A model generated the notes under the pieces. It saw only the letters and a list, made by a program, of their open reading frames with translations. It was not told the DNA's origin and did no database searches. Shown here one piece after another: positions 12,325-25,317 of a stretch of 64,000 nt of DNA. The first letter of the stretch is position 1. Each line of letters begins with the position of its first letter. Source of the DNA: Clavelina lepadiformis (taxonomy: Eukaryota > Chordata > Ascidiacea > Aplousobranchia > Clavelinidae); the NCBI RefSeq assembly GCF_947623445.1, contig NC_135245.1, forward strand, positions 19,475,501 to 19,539,500, in the 5' to 3' direction. Made by a program: the position numbers and the translations under genes.

Positions 12325-14667
12325 TTTTCTTTTAATTATTCAAAAAACTTAAAGAAAATTAACTACCGGTAACTAAGTTATCCTTATAATCTACAATGAC
12401 ACGCATTTGTTGAAAATATAATCAAGATGGCTAAAACACACCACAAACTAAACATAATACTGTGCAGTAAATTATTCAAACATTTTGCGACCATTTATAT
12501 AATAATGGCAATACATCAAATATAATTTATGTTGTAATTTATCATTGACGTGCAAAATGTTGTATTGTGAAACTAACACCTAATCTTGGCTGCTAAAATT
12601 CATTGTTAACTTAGCACCAAACAGTAATAGGCAATCTTTTTTAAAAACTACCTTCATGATTTGACATTATTCATGACGACAACAATGACAAATCCTGTGT
12701 GCCAAATAACACTGTTTCCGCATGATTTACAACTTTCATGTATAACGTGATACATATCCACAACAAAATAGCGAAGTAAGTGCTTTCAATAATGCAGCTT
12801 GTGTTCTAAACTTGCTGGGACTGCTGTTAAATATCCTTGGGCAAAGAAACACCATTTTAAGTTGAAGTAATATAAGCAAACTAATTAAAAAAAAATGTAA
12901 GAAATGCTTTTGTTCATCTGAACTTGCACAAAGGCTAGCTCAATACTGGGGCTTGAGGGATGAGGAATCTTTGCCAAGTTTAAATTGTGCAAAAGCTTTT
13001 CTCAATCCAAGGATAAAGGTTATGATACCACCATATGGCACCAGACTACAAAGTTTTAACTATATGTATATAAACACCAAAAGCACTTCACAGTAAACAC
13101 CATTTTATGTGTCAAATATTTAGGCAATTTTATGTTCCACATTTAAATGGAAGTAAGTTTTTAAATTGAATGTGGTATATCCCAATCAAATATGACACTA
13201 AGCCCAACTGGAAAGTACTGCAGTTATCGACGAGAACTCCTGTATGCAAAGCCACGAATTTTGGCATGCACTAGCCTAGTTTTATTTAATGCCAATTTTT
13301 TGTTTATTTATGATCAAACCGGCTTGAAGATAAAATATTTCGTGTGCACATTCATGAACCTCATGTGTGCAGCTGCCACACTTTCACTCAATAAATAACA
13401 GAAATGTATAATGGCAAGTTAGGCCTATAAGGCTATCAGTATACCGGTATGTACAAATCTTAAAAACGCGAGTTAACTGGTATTAAATAACAAATTATGT
13501 GTTCTTCTTTTTGTATATAAAGAAAAACTAAATAAATAACCAGTACATACGGTATCTTATAGTTATATATAAGGTTAAGGTATCGCAAAAAATGTCACCA
13601 TTAATTGTTAAAAACCATATCTGCCTAGTTCGAAAGGGCACAACCTTGTTAAAAAGACATAGTGAGGTCACGCTTAGGACTGGTATGACGTTCAAATGAC
13701 TCATGACATTTCAGGCAAGACACTGTTAAGGCCTGCATTGCGCAATCTGGCAACTTTAGCAATTTGCATTTATTGCCATAACACTGTGACCTACTCACCG
13801 GAATTCAGTGCATGACCTAGGCCGTATCCGCTCTGTCTCTTTCGCCTGAAGTTCCTAGCACTAGCCGTTATCACAGCTACAATAACCCACTGCAGACTTG
13901 CGACTTTACCTAATCTCAATACAAACTGGACCTTGCACTTGGCCATACACAAGACGGAGATACGAACTAGAATTTGCGCTACAACTCACTCAGCTGATCT
14001 AAGGAAGTCGACATCAGTTACACTTACCACATCCAGGAACGTGTTTTACCACTTCCACAAACAAATGTGTAGGCCTTAACTTAAATTGCGCTTTTAATTT
14101 CGCTTCTTTCCACGAATCTGCAAAGTTAAATTGCAATCACAAGACAACACTTTTGTACAGTTACCGCAGTATTCACATGGTGCAGATTAGGAAGGAGGCG
14201 GTTTTTAAAGTCACACAAACGTCATACAAATGAACGTGGAAGAAAGTAAACGAAACAAACTCCTCATTTCCTCACTTTAACTCATCAACGCTTAGGCAAG
14301 AGTTTTGCAACAATTCTGTGACGACAACGGCAATTTGGCATATCATGACGTCATCCTATACGGTTGACTGATTATAAGATTATGCAATGAGGAGAGCGCC
14401 CACACCAATTCAATCAAAATTTATAATATGGCAAAGAATGTCATATAGAAATTAATCCTTTGCTGGAATTTATTCCAGATTTCCAGTGATGGTTACGCTA
14501 TTGTGAAACGCATGTAAGTATCTCATTAAAAACTCGAAATCCTGTCGAAGAATAAAACTGTAGATTTGGAAACTGTGAAAACTTTCATAAGCAAACGAAA
14601 TTCTTTTTTCTCCCCACAGTCACAGTCACGGGGAAAAAATAAACGATGCGATACGGAACAGTGTCAG
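12325..14667. other. Intergenic region upstream of POR
   Basis: AT-rich region that should contain the POR promoter and any 5' UTR exon. I could not recognise either, nor any coding exon. A somewhat less AT-rich patch around 13720-14050 is the most promoter-like part by eye, but no motif supports it. Confidence 0.35.
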
Positions 14668-14814
14668 CTGGCACACAGATAATACATGACGCAAGATAGC
14701 GGGCAGTGTTACGTTTATTCCATACCATAGGAATTTTGCGTTGGCATCTTGCAACCGCGGGAAATGGAAATACAGTCGTTTTTTACTATTCGTGTCAGTG
14801 TTTCCATTGAACAT
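14668..14814 (-). pseudogene. Orphan discoidin (F5/8 type C) C-terminal exon fragment
   Basis: Read on the minus strand, this stretch gives MFNGNTDTNSKKRLYF, then an AKFLWYG segment and NVTLPAILRHVLSVCQ. The last exon of the discoidin domain at 57880-58017 starts IFAGNTDTTSKKTTVFP and ends ALRLEYLSC, so the block FxGNTDTxSKK is shared. An AG precedes the ATG, as an acceptor would. No partner exons for the rest of a discoidin domain were found on either side, and the frame runs past the expected end. It is therefore more likely a relic than a working exon. Similarity is by eye only. Confidence 0.4.
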
Positions 14815-16516
14815 CTTCCCCGCGAAATATTCAATCGTTATCAGTATTGGAATAAATTGAGAGCACATTGACTGGGTGCTAGTAAGGACATAATATGTTT
14901 GCGAAGTGAAGGCGAAAGCAATGATACCAACGATCAGTGACCTATCTACAATTTTGGGTTGAGGGGAAGCATTGGTTTTTAAAAGCTGAGTTTAAAATTC
15001 CCGTGTTTGTCTGTCCTGCACATAATGCGCGAAGCGCAAAACTTTTAGATTTTTACGCTTCAACAAATGCCTTTGAATAATAATGTATTCTTATATATAT
15101 ATGTATAAATACGTATATATCAGATGGCAATTTATGTTGTAGGCTACACGTTTTAAGCGCCACGTACAACGTTTCTATAAGGCCCTATACCGCTTATAAC
15201 ATGTATTTCCTGAAGTTATACACCAAATAAATAGTTGCAAACAAAGTAGTGTGACAAACAAAATAGAATGAAGACGAAAAATATCCATGGCTCTCAAAAA
15301 TTTGGGCTTGTGAGGGGGCCATGTCCCAATGCCTCTCTCCCTAAATACGTCACTGCCAGCAATAAAAGACATAGGCTACATACTACAGCCAGCACAACCT
15401 AACCCCTAACCTTGCAACCAAGAACTTTAGTTCCGCTTATTGCACTTTGGAACTCAACCGAAATTGGTTTTAAAAACATTCAGACAATGCAAAGCCATCT
15501 CATACAGGCGATTGTAATTATTAGAATGGTTAACGCAAAACAAAACGCTGCAAGTTAAAATAATTAAAGAAAATATTTACAGATTTAAACGTATTATCAT
15601 ACTGATAAAATCTCAACACATAGCAAAGCTTACAGGGAAAAATTAATGTCGATATAATCCGAACGTTCTTCAACAAAGATTTGATATTTGTCACAATTTA
15701 GCAAATACCTGAAGTTCAATTTAACTAACCGTGCATTTCAATCAAAAACTAAATATATACTAGATGTGTTGATATGATGATGTGATGTGAAGCGATATTT
15801 GTTACAATTTAGCAACAACTAGAATTTTAATTTTAATAACCTTGTATTTCAATCAGAAACTAGATATTGGCCTACACTAGATGTATAGCCTACATTAGCA
15901 AAAGTAATAATCGTTGTGTTTACAACGTGCTATATGTAGGCTACTCTTTGAACACAGCAACTGTCCAAGTAATACTTGCTGGTTATGTACATGCAATTGT
16001 TCAATTACTGTAGTTAGAATTAAGCTATCCGTTGATGTTGTAGACAATAGCAAAACCATGCACTTTCCACTTCTGCAAAAGTTGAAAATGCCCAATCAAA
16101 AAAATAGTCGAATCCTGTTTCGTTTGAGCTCGACAATAGAACCAACGGGGACCTTTAAATTCTGGAAAAAGATGAGTTTGTTTAACTTTTAGTTGTTTGC
16201 CGATGACGTCAACCTTGTAGAATTCTAAAGGAGAGTATTCCTTCTAAAGATACGTGAGATTTTGCAACACAAACAACTATGTTAATTTTTAAGCTGAAGT
16301 CTCACTTTGTATACAATTGACCGTTAACACCACCGTTGGATTACAGCAAATATAAAATATGCTTAATTATTGATACATTAAAACACGTTGTATAAGTTAT
16401 ATGAGGACAAATCTTCCAGCTCAACAGCAAAAGGCAACAATAATAACTTTATAATATAACAACTTTCTTCAGTAAAAGGTAACAATCGGTCTATAAAAGT
16501 AATGGCTTATAGAGCC
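14815..16516. other. Intergenic region
   Basis: Apart from the tandem duplication at 15682-15890, I see no gene here. Open frames at 15175-15372 and 15895-16192 show no conserved motif. Confidence 0.4.
15682..15890. repeat. Tandem duplication, two units of about 100 bp
   Basis: Two diverged direct copies start with GATATTTGT(C/T)ACAATTTAG at about 15682 and 15793, and each ends near CTAGATG. The spacer contains GATGATGTGATGTGAAG. No coding content. Confidence 0.6.
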
Positions 16517-18275
16517 TTATACCGTGTCTTTCATTTTATCCAAGACATCAAGAATTTTGATCCTTTCTGACTTAGATGGATCTCGAAAATTTCCTTGGCC
16601 ATCGTCGAAGCTTTTAGCTAAGTCCAATTGGGTTTTCACAACTTTTAGCAATCCAATGATGTCATCCACATTTGTTGGGTCAAGTTTGTTTTGAATTAAA
16701 TTCAGATTTGCTATCTACATTACATCTACATTAAAACAATTTTGTCGATGCTCATAGACAAATTTTACTTTACAAAACATTAAACGTTTTTTTATGTTGA
16801 TGTTTTTAATGTTAATTAAATCTTCATTGACACAAAAAATCATACCTGGCCCGATTTCAAAGTTTTTATTGCAGAAGCGATTTGGTGAAAACTTTCCTTC
16901 TTCAAATTGCAGTTGGATAAATCCAGCATCTCTATATTCTTGGTAACGTGTTTTAAAACGAAGCAAAATGCTAAAATTTGATCGTTTGTCAACCAGATGC
17001 CAAATAAGCTAAGCGATGCTGGAAACCCTATGACTGCTATATCTCTTAAGTGTTGTTTTTTCTTCTTAAAAGCTTCCACCCAAAAATCTAACAGCTTTGC
17101 TGGATTATCTGCATAAATATTTTATACGTGAGTAAAATAGGTTTTTGCATATTCAGTATCAAAAAACTGATATTTCCTAAGCATTTCCTTTTGATGTTTT
17201 TAATTAAAATTACAATTCCGTGTATATGGGTGCAATTGGACCTACGATGCGTGGTGTGAAACACCGTAGATACAATAACTATGGAATCATTTTTGAATAG
17301 TCTATTTATTTTCAATACGTTATAATTAGCTTTATGCATATACCGGATGGGATTGTAGTAACACGGTTTATATCTTCAGAGATTGCATTTTGGTTTTCCT
17401 GAACGAAGCTCTCATCATCAAGGACTTCTGTACAAAACATTCCGGAAAATTATGATTGGGTTAGCCCATACAATATTATTTCAAGTAAAATGTCTAGTTT
17501 AGTTCTATATAATTTTTCCATCAAAGGCTTAGAGCAGTATAAGCGTATGCTTGTCAACTCTTTTCTGGCTTAAGTTATTTGGGGTTAAACCTGATTTCTC
17601 TCACCTTTATCACTATATTCCGTAAGAGAAATGTCGGCTTCATAACCATGTCTAAGGTCTTGAAGGCTCTAAATTTAATAAACAATAATGGTTGAAATAT
17701 GGCTCCAAGTATGTTAGGAAATTCGATGTAGACCAAAGGGACCCTTTCTAGGCTCTTTTTCAATCATTTTGCAGTTATTTCAATAGTTATTAAGCGGCGT
17801 GTTTGTTTGTTAGGGTGCTCGTAAATAATGTTTTTGACCTTTTCTAATGCTTTTAACCTTTTTCTGATCTAACCAAGAAGCGCAAACAATCGATTTCACT
17901 GCGCTAATTTGCATGGTCGAGTCGAAACGAAGCTCGTGTCAGTTTAAAAAAACGTTAAGTGTCAGATTCGACAAACGTTTTATTTATGAATCCAATGAAT
18001 CAAATGCTTGTACTAAACCAGCGTAAAAAGCGTAAAAATCGTAAAAAGCTCTTCCGCGAATTGCCGTAAATAGTATTACAAAGAAAAAAATGAAATGATT
18101 CAAATATTTTAGAATTTGCATTTAATTTTTTGACAATATATTTAGAAATAAGTTAATTGAAACTCACTTTGCTTTGCTGATTCTTTCCTTTTAGATGCGA
18201 TTTGGAGGGATCCACTTTTAAATTGATTTCTACATTTGCCTGACTCATGCTTGATTGAAATTGGTTATCCGACAT
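16517..18275 (-). CDS. Small leucine-rich-repeat protein resembling an NLR C-terminal tail, 5 exons, 238 aa
   Basis: Exons in order: 18168-18275 (ATG at 18275), 17605-17668, 17344-17427, 16846-17108, 16517-16714; total 717 nt including the stop, all phases consistent. The N-terminal 85 residues are polar and of no known family. Residues about 90-140 (LLDFWVEAFKKKKQ, then a hydrophobic LTNDQILAFCFVLKH) resemble the linker before the repeats of NLR proteins. They are followed by ribonuclease-inhibitor-type repeats: IEMLDLSNCNL near 144-154 and IANLNLIQNKLD near 174-185. No NACHT ATPase, CARD, death domain or membrane segment is present. There is an ATG shortly after a TAA and an in-frame stop at the other end, so the gene looks complete rather than cut. 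Function is unknown; it could be an NLR-derived regulator, or the surviving 3' end of an NLR that gained a new start. Confidence 0.7.
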
Positions 18276-18739
18276 TTTGTTTGCGACTTATCATTAGCCT
18301 CGCTATGGAAAACATTCGATAATTTGTTACATTGAAGAGTGTTAGGTTATAAAATCTACCTTTAACTTCATACCTGCTTAATCTTAACAAACAAAGACAT
18401 TCCTTATCAAAACAATTTATTGTTATTAGTTATTACACTTGCACAGCAGCAACTTGAGTCACTTGACTATCACCGTAACAGTTGCCTACATATTGTTTGT
18501 TAGGGGAACCATTTGCGGAGAAACAGAGATTTTCAGGAGAACATCTACAGTCTACACCGTATATATTTACACGATTATGCCGTCGCAATAAACTACACGA
18601 GCAAACAACTTTTAATGTTGTATTTAACTAAAGCGAGCTTTAACAGCTCTTATAAAGTAACCTTTTATTTTCCAAGCGAGCACACATTTATGGAAGTAAG
18701 TTGCGTTCTTGAACCTTCAAACTGTTTCCCCTTTCTTGC
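18276..18739. other. Intergenic region upstream of the LRR gene
   Basis: AT-rich, presumably holding the LRR gene promoter. An open frame at 18513-18743 on the plus strand has no recognisable feature. Confidence 0.35.
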
Positions 18740-18743
18740 TTAA

Positions 18744-18857
18744 AGTGAGGGGCAAGTCCAAAAACTGCTATTTTATTTAAATTATTATTTTACCAAACTG
18801 TTCAGTTAATAGTGTTTTTCTTATAAGATCAACTTATTTTTGGACTTGCCCCTCACT
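18744..18857. mobile_element. 114-bp MITE with perfect terminal inverted repeats and TTAA target duplication
   Basis: The ends are AGTGAGGGGCAAGTCC and its exact reverse complement, continuing into an A/T run. TTAA flanks both sides (18740-18743 and 18858-18861), which is the target site of piggyBac-type elements. The two arms are still identical over more than 20 bp, so the copy looks young. No coding capacity; it would have been moved by an enzyme supplied elsewhere. Confidence 0.8.
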
Positions 18858-18861
18858 TTAA

Positions 18862-20107
18862 GTTTCTAAAAAAGTTGACCGAAGTGAAAAATCTTTAAAG
18901 GTTGAAATTGTTTTTTTTTTCAAAACAACAATAAATTTTTATTTGAATAAAATAAACATTTGAATAATCTTTTCTATCCGTAGATTTTTCAAACTTTTGT
19001 CTCGACAGAAATTTTGCACCTTTCGCAGAACACTTGTAAACCAAAGCTAGCAACGTAGTGTTCTGTCCAAACCTAACCTTTACAAGTCGTCTTGAGATAC
19101 TATAAGTTTGGCGGTATTAAAAATCTTTATTCACCTGTTTTATGATATCAGCTTGTGAGTTTGAAGCCATTTACATCCCATAAATACAAAGAAGAATTTT
19201 CATTGTTACTTATTAACTTGACATATAAAAAAATTAGCCCTCCCGTTAAGACTTCATGCGCAAATAATCTTGTCTTAACAAGACAGTTTGCGTTTGGCGA
19301 CAACTGGTAGAAGTTGAAAGTGCTTTAAAATAATCGCCATAATTGTTGAATTACGATTTGTTAGCTTACTTCCCCAGTCCAAAAGTCTCGGCAACGGTTC
19401 TCCGCCTATGATTTATTCGCATTTCAATGGAACAAATGTCTTGTCCAGGTTAAGTAACAAAACTAATTCACTATTGACTACCAAAGTGGTTTTCTTGAGC
19501 GCACATCGTAATATATGATTATTACCTGATGCTGAATGTGTTTGCTTCCAACTATCAATCGGCATTAGATTCAAATTTCCTTCTTTATTATTGCACTGCG
19601 GTATGAAACCTTTCCGAGTTACGACCGCCACTTTTTTGGGATGGCAAACATTTTTCGATCGCCTATGCCCTATACTTAACAATGGAAATTGTCGACCCAC
19701 TTTGATTCTTTTTAAATTGCAAGCGTTTTGGACATCGGATTGTAAAGATTTTGCTCAGGTGGGTGGCATGTGAATTCCTTTACACGATAAAGACAAATCA
19801 TTGAAAATACGTTGCCTAGTATTTATTTTACAGCGGTTTGAATCCTACGCACTGGATATAACGTATTGCCAGTTATTATTATTATCGTAAATATTAAAAA
19901 TCGTAAAATCAAAATAAGGAAAGTTCAGTAAAATGATAAGAGATGTTGGCATTTATGACATCACAGTGACCCATTAGCAATGAGCGAATGTTTGGACGAA
20001 CTATGAATAGAAAGCTTGTAGTGCAAGAGACGAGAATAAAATTATTATTAAAAAATAAAGGTATTAAAATGAAGTGGTGTATTGCTTGAAAGAAAAGTAA
20101 AGTTGCC
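18862..20107. other. Intergenic region
   Basis: I see no gene. A minus-strand open frame of 95 codons at 19413-19700 shows no family motif and no clear splice sites that would link it to a neighbour. Confidence 0.35.
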
Positions 20108-20640
20108 TTAAAGATTTGGTAGGTTACAGCTAAACATTCCCTGCGACCGCCTTCTCTTAAAGCCAGGGGGAGTCCGCCCAACCGTTGACGATCGTTTCAT
20201 TTCATGTAATTACCTGTAACCTGTAAATAACCGCCGCAATCGCGCAAAAATGAAACAACGAGGTTGGGCGGACAAGCATTTGGGGACCCAAGAAGAAATA
20301 TTTTAAAACTTTTTTATAGAGGAAAAGGCAGCAAAAGTAAAACAACAACTCATGACCCTACCTCATCTAGCAAATGTTAGAAGGGCCAAGCCTGTTCAAA
20401 CTATTCGATAATTCGCCTCGGATCTTCCAAACGTCACCTCAGGTACAACTGATATATACCCGGGGTACCTGAAACAAATTTATCATCGCATTTGCTTTAA
20501 CGCCCTCTACCGACGACAAACAATTAAAGAGAAAAAAAAAAGAAGTAGAAAAACACACAAAAATACAAAACTTACGCTCATAAAAGTTATTTAGTCCGAT
20601 AGCAGAATGTTCCTTCGATACGACAAAATATTTACGTCCA
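20108..20640. repeat. Dispersed repeat, copy A (about 530 bp, uninterrupted)
   Basis: It matches 32478-32740 and then 33975-34260 almost end to end. Shared blocks include CTTCTCTTAAAGCCAGG, GGGGACCCAAGAAGAAAT, AACTCATGACCCTACCTCAT, CGGATCTTCCAAAC and ACGCCCTCTACCGACGAC. In this copy the two halves are directly joined; in the other they are 1.2 kb apart. The family is not recognised and there is no coding content. Confidence 0.75.
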
Positions 20641-21852
20641 TGTTTGCATTTTGAAATTTATTGCGTCAACTTGGTTGATTTTCATTTCATTTCCACAGAC
20701 ATCATAGATTGCGGGTTTAAGCTCAAAATTACTTCTCAGCTTTTTACGCGGATAATTTTGGAAGGAATCCAGACTTTAATTAACGCGCGCCGCGCCGAAT
20801 GCCAGGTGACGTCACAAAAAAATAAAGAAACTCGTGGTCATTTTATTTTGACGGTGGCTGAGAAGGTCGCAGCTGTGAGAAGTTGTGCGTTGGCTTGGTC
20901 AGTTCAACATTACAGCGCAGAGTGAAAGCTTGTACTGGTATGTTTGGTGAGTTTAACATTCAGTATTTTGTTGGTAGCGATAAACATGCTAATGATAGTG
21001 GTATATTTTGTCCAAACTTGTTAGCTTGATCCTAACTTAATATGATGTAGCACAATTGTATTGTTGGCATCTTGCATGTTTTATAAAAGTTCGAGTTTTA
21101 CCACTTTTTCCTTTTCGTTAATTGTGCGTGAGCATGTTCTTTATTGTGCTATGACTAAATGGCTGAAGTTTATGAGACTGTCAGTTTGAAATTTTGGCTT
21201 ATTGAATACATTTTCGGTTGACGTTTATATCAGTTATTTAAACTGGTTTATAGCGTGCTAGGTTATATAAGTACAAGTTAGCTCTCAAACTGTCTTTGGT
21301 TGGTTATATTTTTGTAAACAATATGACAACATTTTTGATCAAATTTTGTAAGCTACCATTATAGGCTTAAGTTTTTGTTGTAAAATATAATAAGTTTTTA
21401 ACTTGAAAACTTTAGATACAAAATAGCGTAAACGATATCTTCAATCGAGCCATTATGTTTGTAGGTTCAAGCGATGATACTCGGATCAACAAGCCGCCAA
21501 TGACGTACACTTTCTAGAAAGGTTCTGTCTTCCAGCGGACCAAAGTTTTCATTCTTATGCAGCTAATTCTCAGAATTAGGGGGCTGTAGCAAACTGTAGA
21601 ACTGTTTATTACAGTTCACAAAATTAAACGTTTGTTTTCTGTAGTGGATCAGCTTTGTTCATGTGATTAGTGAAGTTCTCCAATCATAGAGTATTCATGA
21701 AATTTCAACTATTTTTGGTGTTAATTTTTGAGCTGTCGCTTTTTCAACGAAAACATCGTACGTTCATAATTACCTTTCCATACCTCACGTTAACTAAACT
21801 TCAATGTTTTATCATATACTGCTGATAACTAAACCTAACTATATATGTTTTC
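20641..21852. other. Region between repeat copy A and the 3.9-kb transposon
   Basis: A plus-strand open frame of 93 codons (20644-20925) and a CRE-like TGACGTCA at about 20807 are present. Nothing supports a gene. Confidence 0.3.
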
Positions 21853-22374
21853 TACACTGTCATTCATGTGTTTAAAATTTAAACACAATTTTACTTCTTT
21901 AAACATGTTAAAGTGTTTAATTATGTGTTTAAGTGTATAAATTTTGTTAATTTGACAAAATTTAAACACTTTATGGGTTAAACACCACAATCCATTACAC
22001 GTTTAATAATGATTTAAGCCTATTGTACACTTTTTCCACGCTTTAGGCGTTTAAATGTTAAACACATAACACAAAGATTACAAAATGTGTCAAACAAAAA
22101 GGTGTTTAGGAGGAATGTGTTTATTTTGATTAGTTTTATTGAATTATATCTTATACTTTAAGTTGCTTTAGAAAGAATCTATCAAAAACAGTTCGGTACT
22201 ATATGCTTTAGAATTGTTCGCATTACCCAATTACACGAGCTATTGTTCAGTATAAATTTGTATCTCGGACTCAATTCTTAGGTTTAAAGTTGGCAACTTG
22301 TAGTCGTTTTAAAAATTTTCCTGTATGGAGTGGCTGAACACTAAATTGTATTGTTCAGGCCTTACTGTAGGCTA

Positions 22375-22547
22375 TATTTCAAAGGGGTGAAAGGGGCCTT
22401 GGCCACCCCGCCCCCATATTTTGTGTCTATAGGTTTCTACATCGGGTGGTGGTGTCTTAAAACCAACAATTTGTATAGTTCTCTTTGTAATTTCATGAAA
22501 TATTTGACCCCCCCCAATTTTTTTCTGGCTACGCCACTGGCTATGAT
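22375..22547. repeat. Fragment of a dispersed element ending in CTGGCTACGCCACTGG
   Basis: C-rich, with a poly-C run and the terminal word CTGGCTACGCCACTGG, a common end of degraded interspersed elements in many animal genomes. The matching opposite end was not found, so I treat it as a fragment. Confidence 0.35.
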
Positions 22548-22710
22548 TGGTTTTCAAGTAAAGCCATTCACCCAGGAATGGAGGGTGAAAAACCAATTAC
22601 CATACTTTGCCCATCAAAGTTTGAAATTACTCGGGCATAGCCTAACGTGGGCGTTCTCTTCTCGTCGTTTGATTGAAAGGTAAATGATAAGCGTTCACTA
22701 TCAGTTAGTG

Positions 22711-23031
22711 CAGGGGTGGGCAACATACGGCCCGCGACGGGATTTTGCGCGGCCCGCAGACAGTTTCCGGTCTTACATAATAATGTGGCCACATTCTGCC
22801 GCAATCCCTGTATTGCGTCACTGAATAAGTCCAAGTTTGCCAACCTGAGAAAGATGGCCATAAATCTACTTGTTCTGTTCGGGTCTACATAGCCTACATT
22901 TATGAGCAAACATTTTCGACCATGAACATTAATAAGACAAAGCTGTGTTCCAATCTATTCAGGAATCCGGCCCGCCAAGTACTTCATTTTCTCATATCAG
23001 GCCCGCCGACCGAAGAAGTTGCCCGCCCCTG
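22711..23031. mobile_element. Non-autonomous hAT-type element, 321 bp
   Basis: It starts CAGGGGTGGGCAAC, ends with GTTGCCCGCCCCTG, and has GGCCCGC blocks just inside each end. An exact 8-bp target duplication AGTTAGTG flanks it (22703-22710 and 23032-23039). Terminal CAGGGG with an 8-bp duplication is typical of the hAT superfamily. It has no transposase. It sits inside the 21853-25718 transposon, so it inserted later. Confidence 0.9.
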
Positions 23032-25317
23032 AGTTAGTGGAACGTCTGAATAACGTTTGTTCATATAATGTAGATTGTGTATCTGAAAATAGTAAGTTAT
23101 AACTATTTATTCCATGTTTAAATAACTCAAAACCTAAAATATTAAAATAAAAAAACTTTCATAACATTACATTAAACTTTATGTTTTACATTAGAACAAG
23201 TAATTGTTGTTTTTATTTGCTTTTTATCCAGCAAGTTTGCTATTTCAAAATTATTTTAAGTTCTATGAAATAATATGTTAAGTTCTACCATTGTCAAAAA
23301 TGTGGGCGCGCAATTACCACCTTCAGACGGCTACAAGATATCTCTAAAATCTGAATTCTGAATCCTCTTTTCAGCTTACATAAAGACAGCGAATTGTTTT
23401 ATGACGTTTCGTAGGGCTGTAGCTTATTGTCACAGTTTGTTTTCTGTAGCCTATATAGGTAGCCTGGTGTAGCATATTTCGCTGTATGGTTCAGGTTTGT
23501 TACTGCAAGGCCTAGGCTATATTCCAGGCATAAAGGTTTACAGAGTTACAGACGATAACAAATACTTATAGCATGTTTTCGATACCCGATGGTGCCAAAC
23601 CGTTGTAATGCTCTTGGGAAAGGCAATGGCCTTCGGTAAGCATTTGATGTTGATAATTTATTACTGTAGAAAGAAAATTGTTGTAATAACTGTAATGATA
23701 AATGTCTTAGCCTACAATATAAAATATTTTGTACTCAGTTTATACTAAGCTGTTTCTTTACAGGCGTTTTCTGTAGAAAGTTATTGGAAAAACTTAGAAA
23801 CTTATGTTGGAAGAGAAGCCATCCACCTGTGCCATCACTTATGGTATAGTAAACAACCCTCATCATTAGGTTTCCTTCAGCTACACTGGCAGGTGATGCA
23901 GAATTATATATTTATGATCCACATGACATTTTTATTATTAACAATATTGAGTTAATTTTAAAATATACTGTGCATGCCAAAAAGTGTTGCTTCAGTGGTG
24001 GATTTGCTTAGCACCAGGTTCAAACAATGCGAACTTATTGAAAATGTCCAGTGTTACTACTTTTGTAATGTTCTTGGGTAAGGCATTATTAATCTTTACT
24101 CTTCTGGTCCTGGTGAGCAGTGTCAGGGTTGGTCAATATGTTATAAAATTCAATAAACAAATGAAAATTGAGTTTTTGTGGAAAACTGCAGAGAGTGGAG
24201 GAATAATTGCCGAGTCCGAGTCTTCCAAAGACGTTCGAGAAGAAAGATTCTGACACCTTATCAAAAACCTTGATTACATCTCACTACTGTTTTAAAAGCT
24301 ATATTGTTTAGTTTTATATTTTTAATCACTGTAGATTCAGAATGGACAAAAAAGGGCTACTGAAGCTATTAGACAACATTTAGAAAAGGAAGAATCAGAA
24401 TGGGAATACGGTCTACTAAAACAGGTATTTAAGACCAATGTCTGTCTTTCACCAAGAAGCAATTAGTTTAATGTAAAGATGGATGCATTAGCGGAATCAT
24501 TGAAAAGTTTTCATTATTAGGACAAATGTTAGTGTTTGAAAGAAACTTATTATAAGGTGTTTTAGATTTTCATGCTTTTGTAAGAGAATACAGTTGTAGA
24601 TCATGTTTAGAGGCTGCAACACGGTTATTGATATAATGATAAATTTTGCAGATTGAGGAAAAATTCAGAAATGTTTATCAATTTGATTACAATACGATTT
24701 AAGAGGCTTGCGTAAGCATGCTAACCACGCTAGACAACAAATGTAACAGCAATGTTGAGCGGCAATGCCGTAAGAATGAGGTGAGCAATCTGAGCATTCA
24801 TCCAGCAATTAACAAAAATCAAATTTGGTTGTTTTTGTATTAGTTTATTGCTTTGTTGAAGGATAATGTGTTCGGATGCTTGATATATATTAAGGGAAAA
24901 ATAAAGTCATTATTATTAACAGTGTAAAAACCTAACGCAACTTTTGACATAGGATCCATCATCAGAGAAAGAACTTAATCTCATTTTGAGGTCACAAAAA
25001 CAACTTTGGCCAATCCACAAAACAAATCTTTATGATGCAATGCAGACTGTTAATGTGAGTTGTAGTTGCTTTATTTAACTGGTGGCTTTACAGAACAATT
25101 TGTATACATTGACATTTTTGTTTTAATTTTTTAGGCATTTCGGAATAGTTTAAACTTCAGAAAGAAAACACTGCCAAGTTTGCTTGTTTCTTATAACGAA
25201 GCCGGAACCATGAAAACATTCATTGTTGCTGATTCAATCCACGTCAGATGTAACAACGATTCGAGGGTGGTGTTAGGCTATTTAATGCAATTTATCGGTT
25301 GTTATTATTATTATTAC

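Noticed and set aside
20800-20815. CRE-like TGACGTCA palindrome as a regulatory site
   Set aside because: The word also occurs at about 4550, 6468 and 14347, away from any evident promoter, so it carries little weight.
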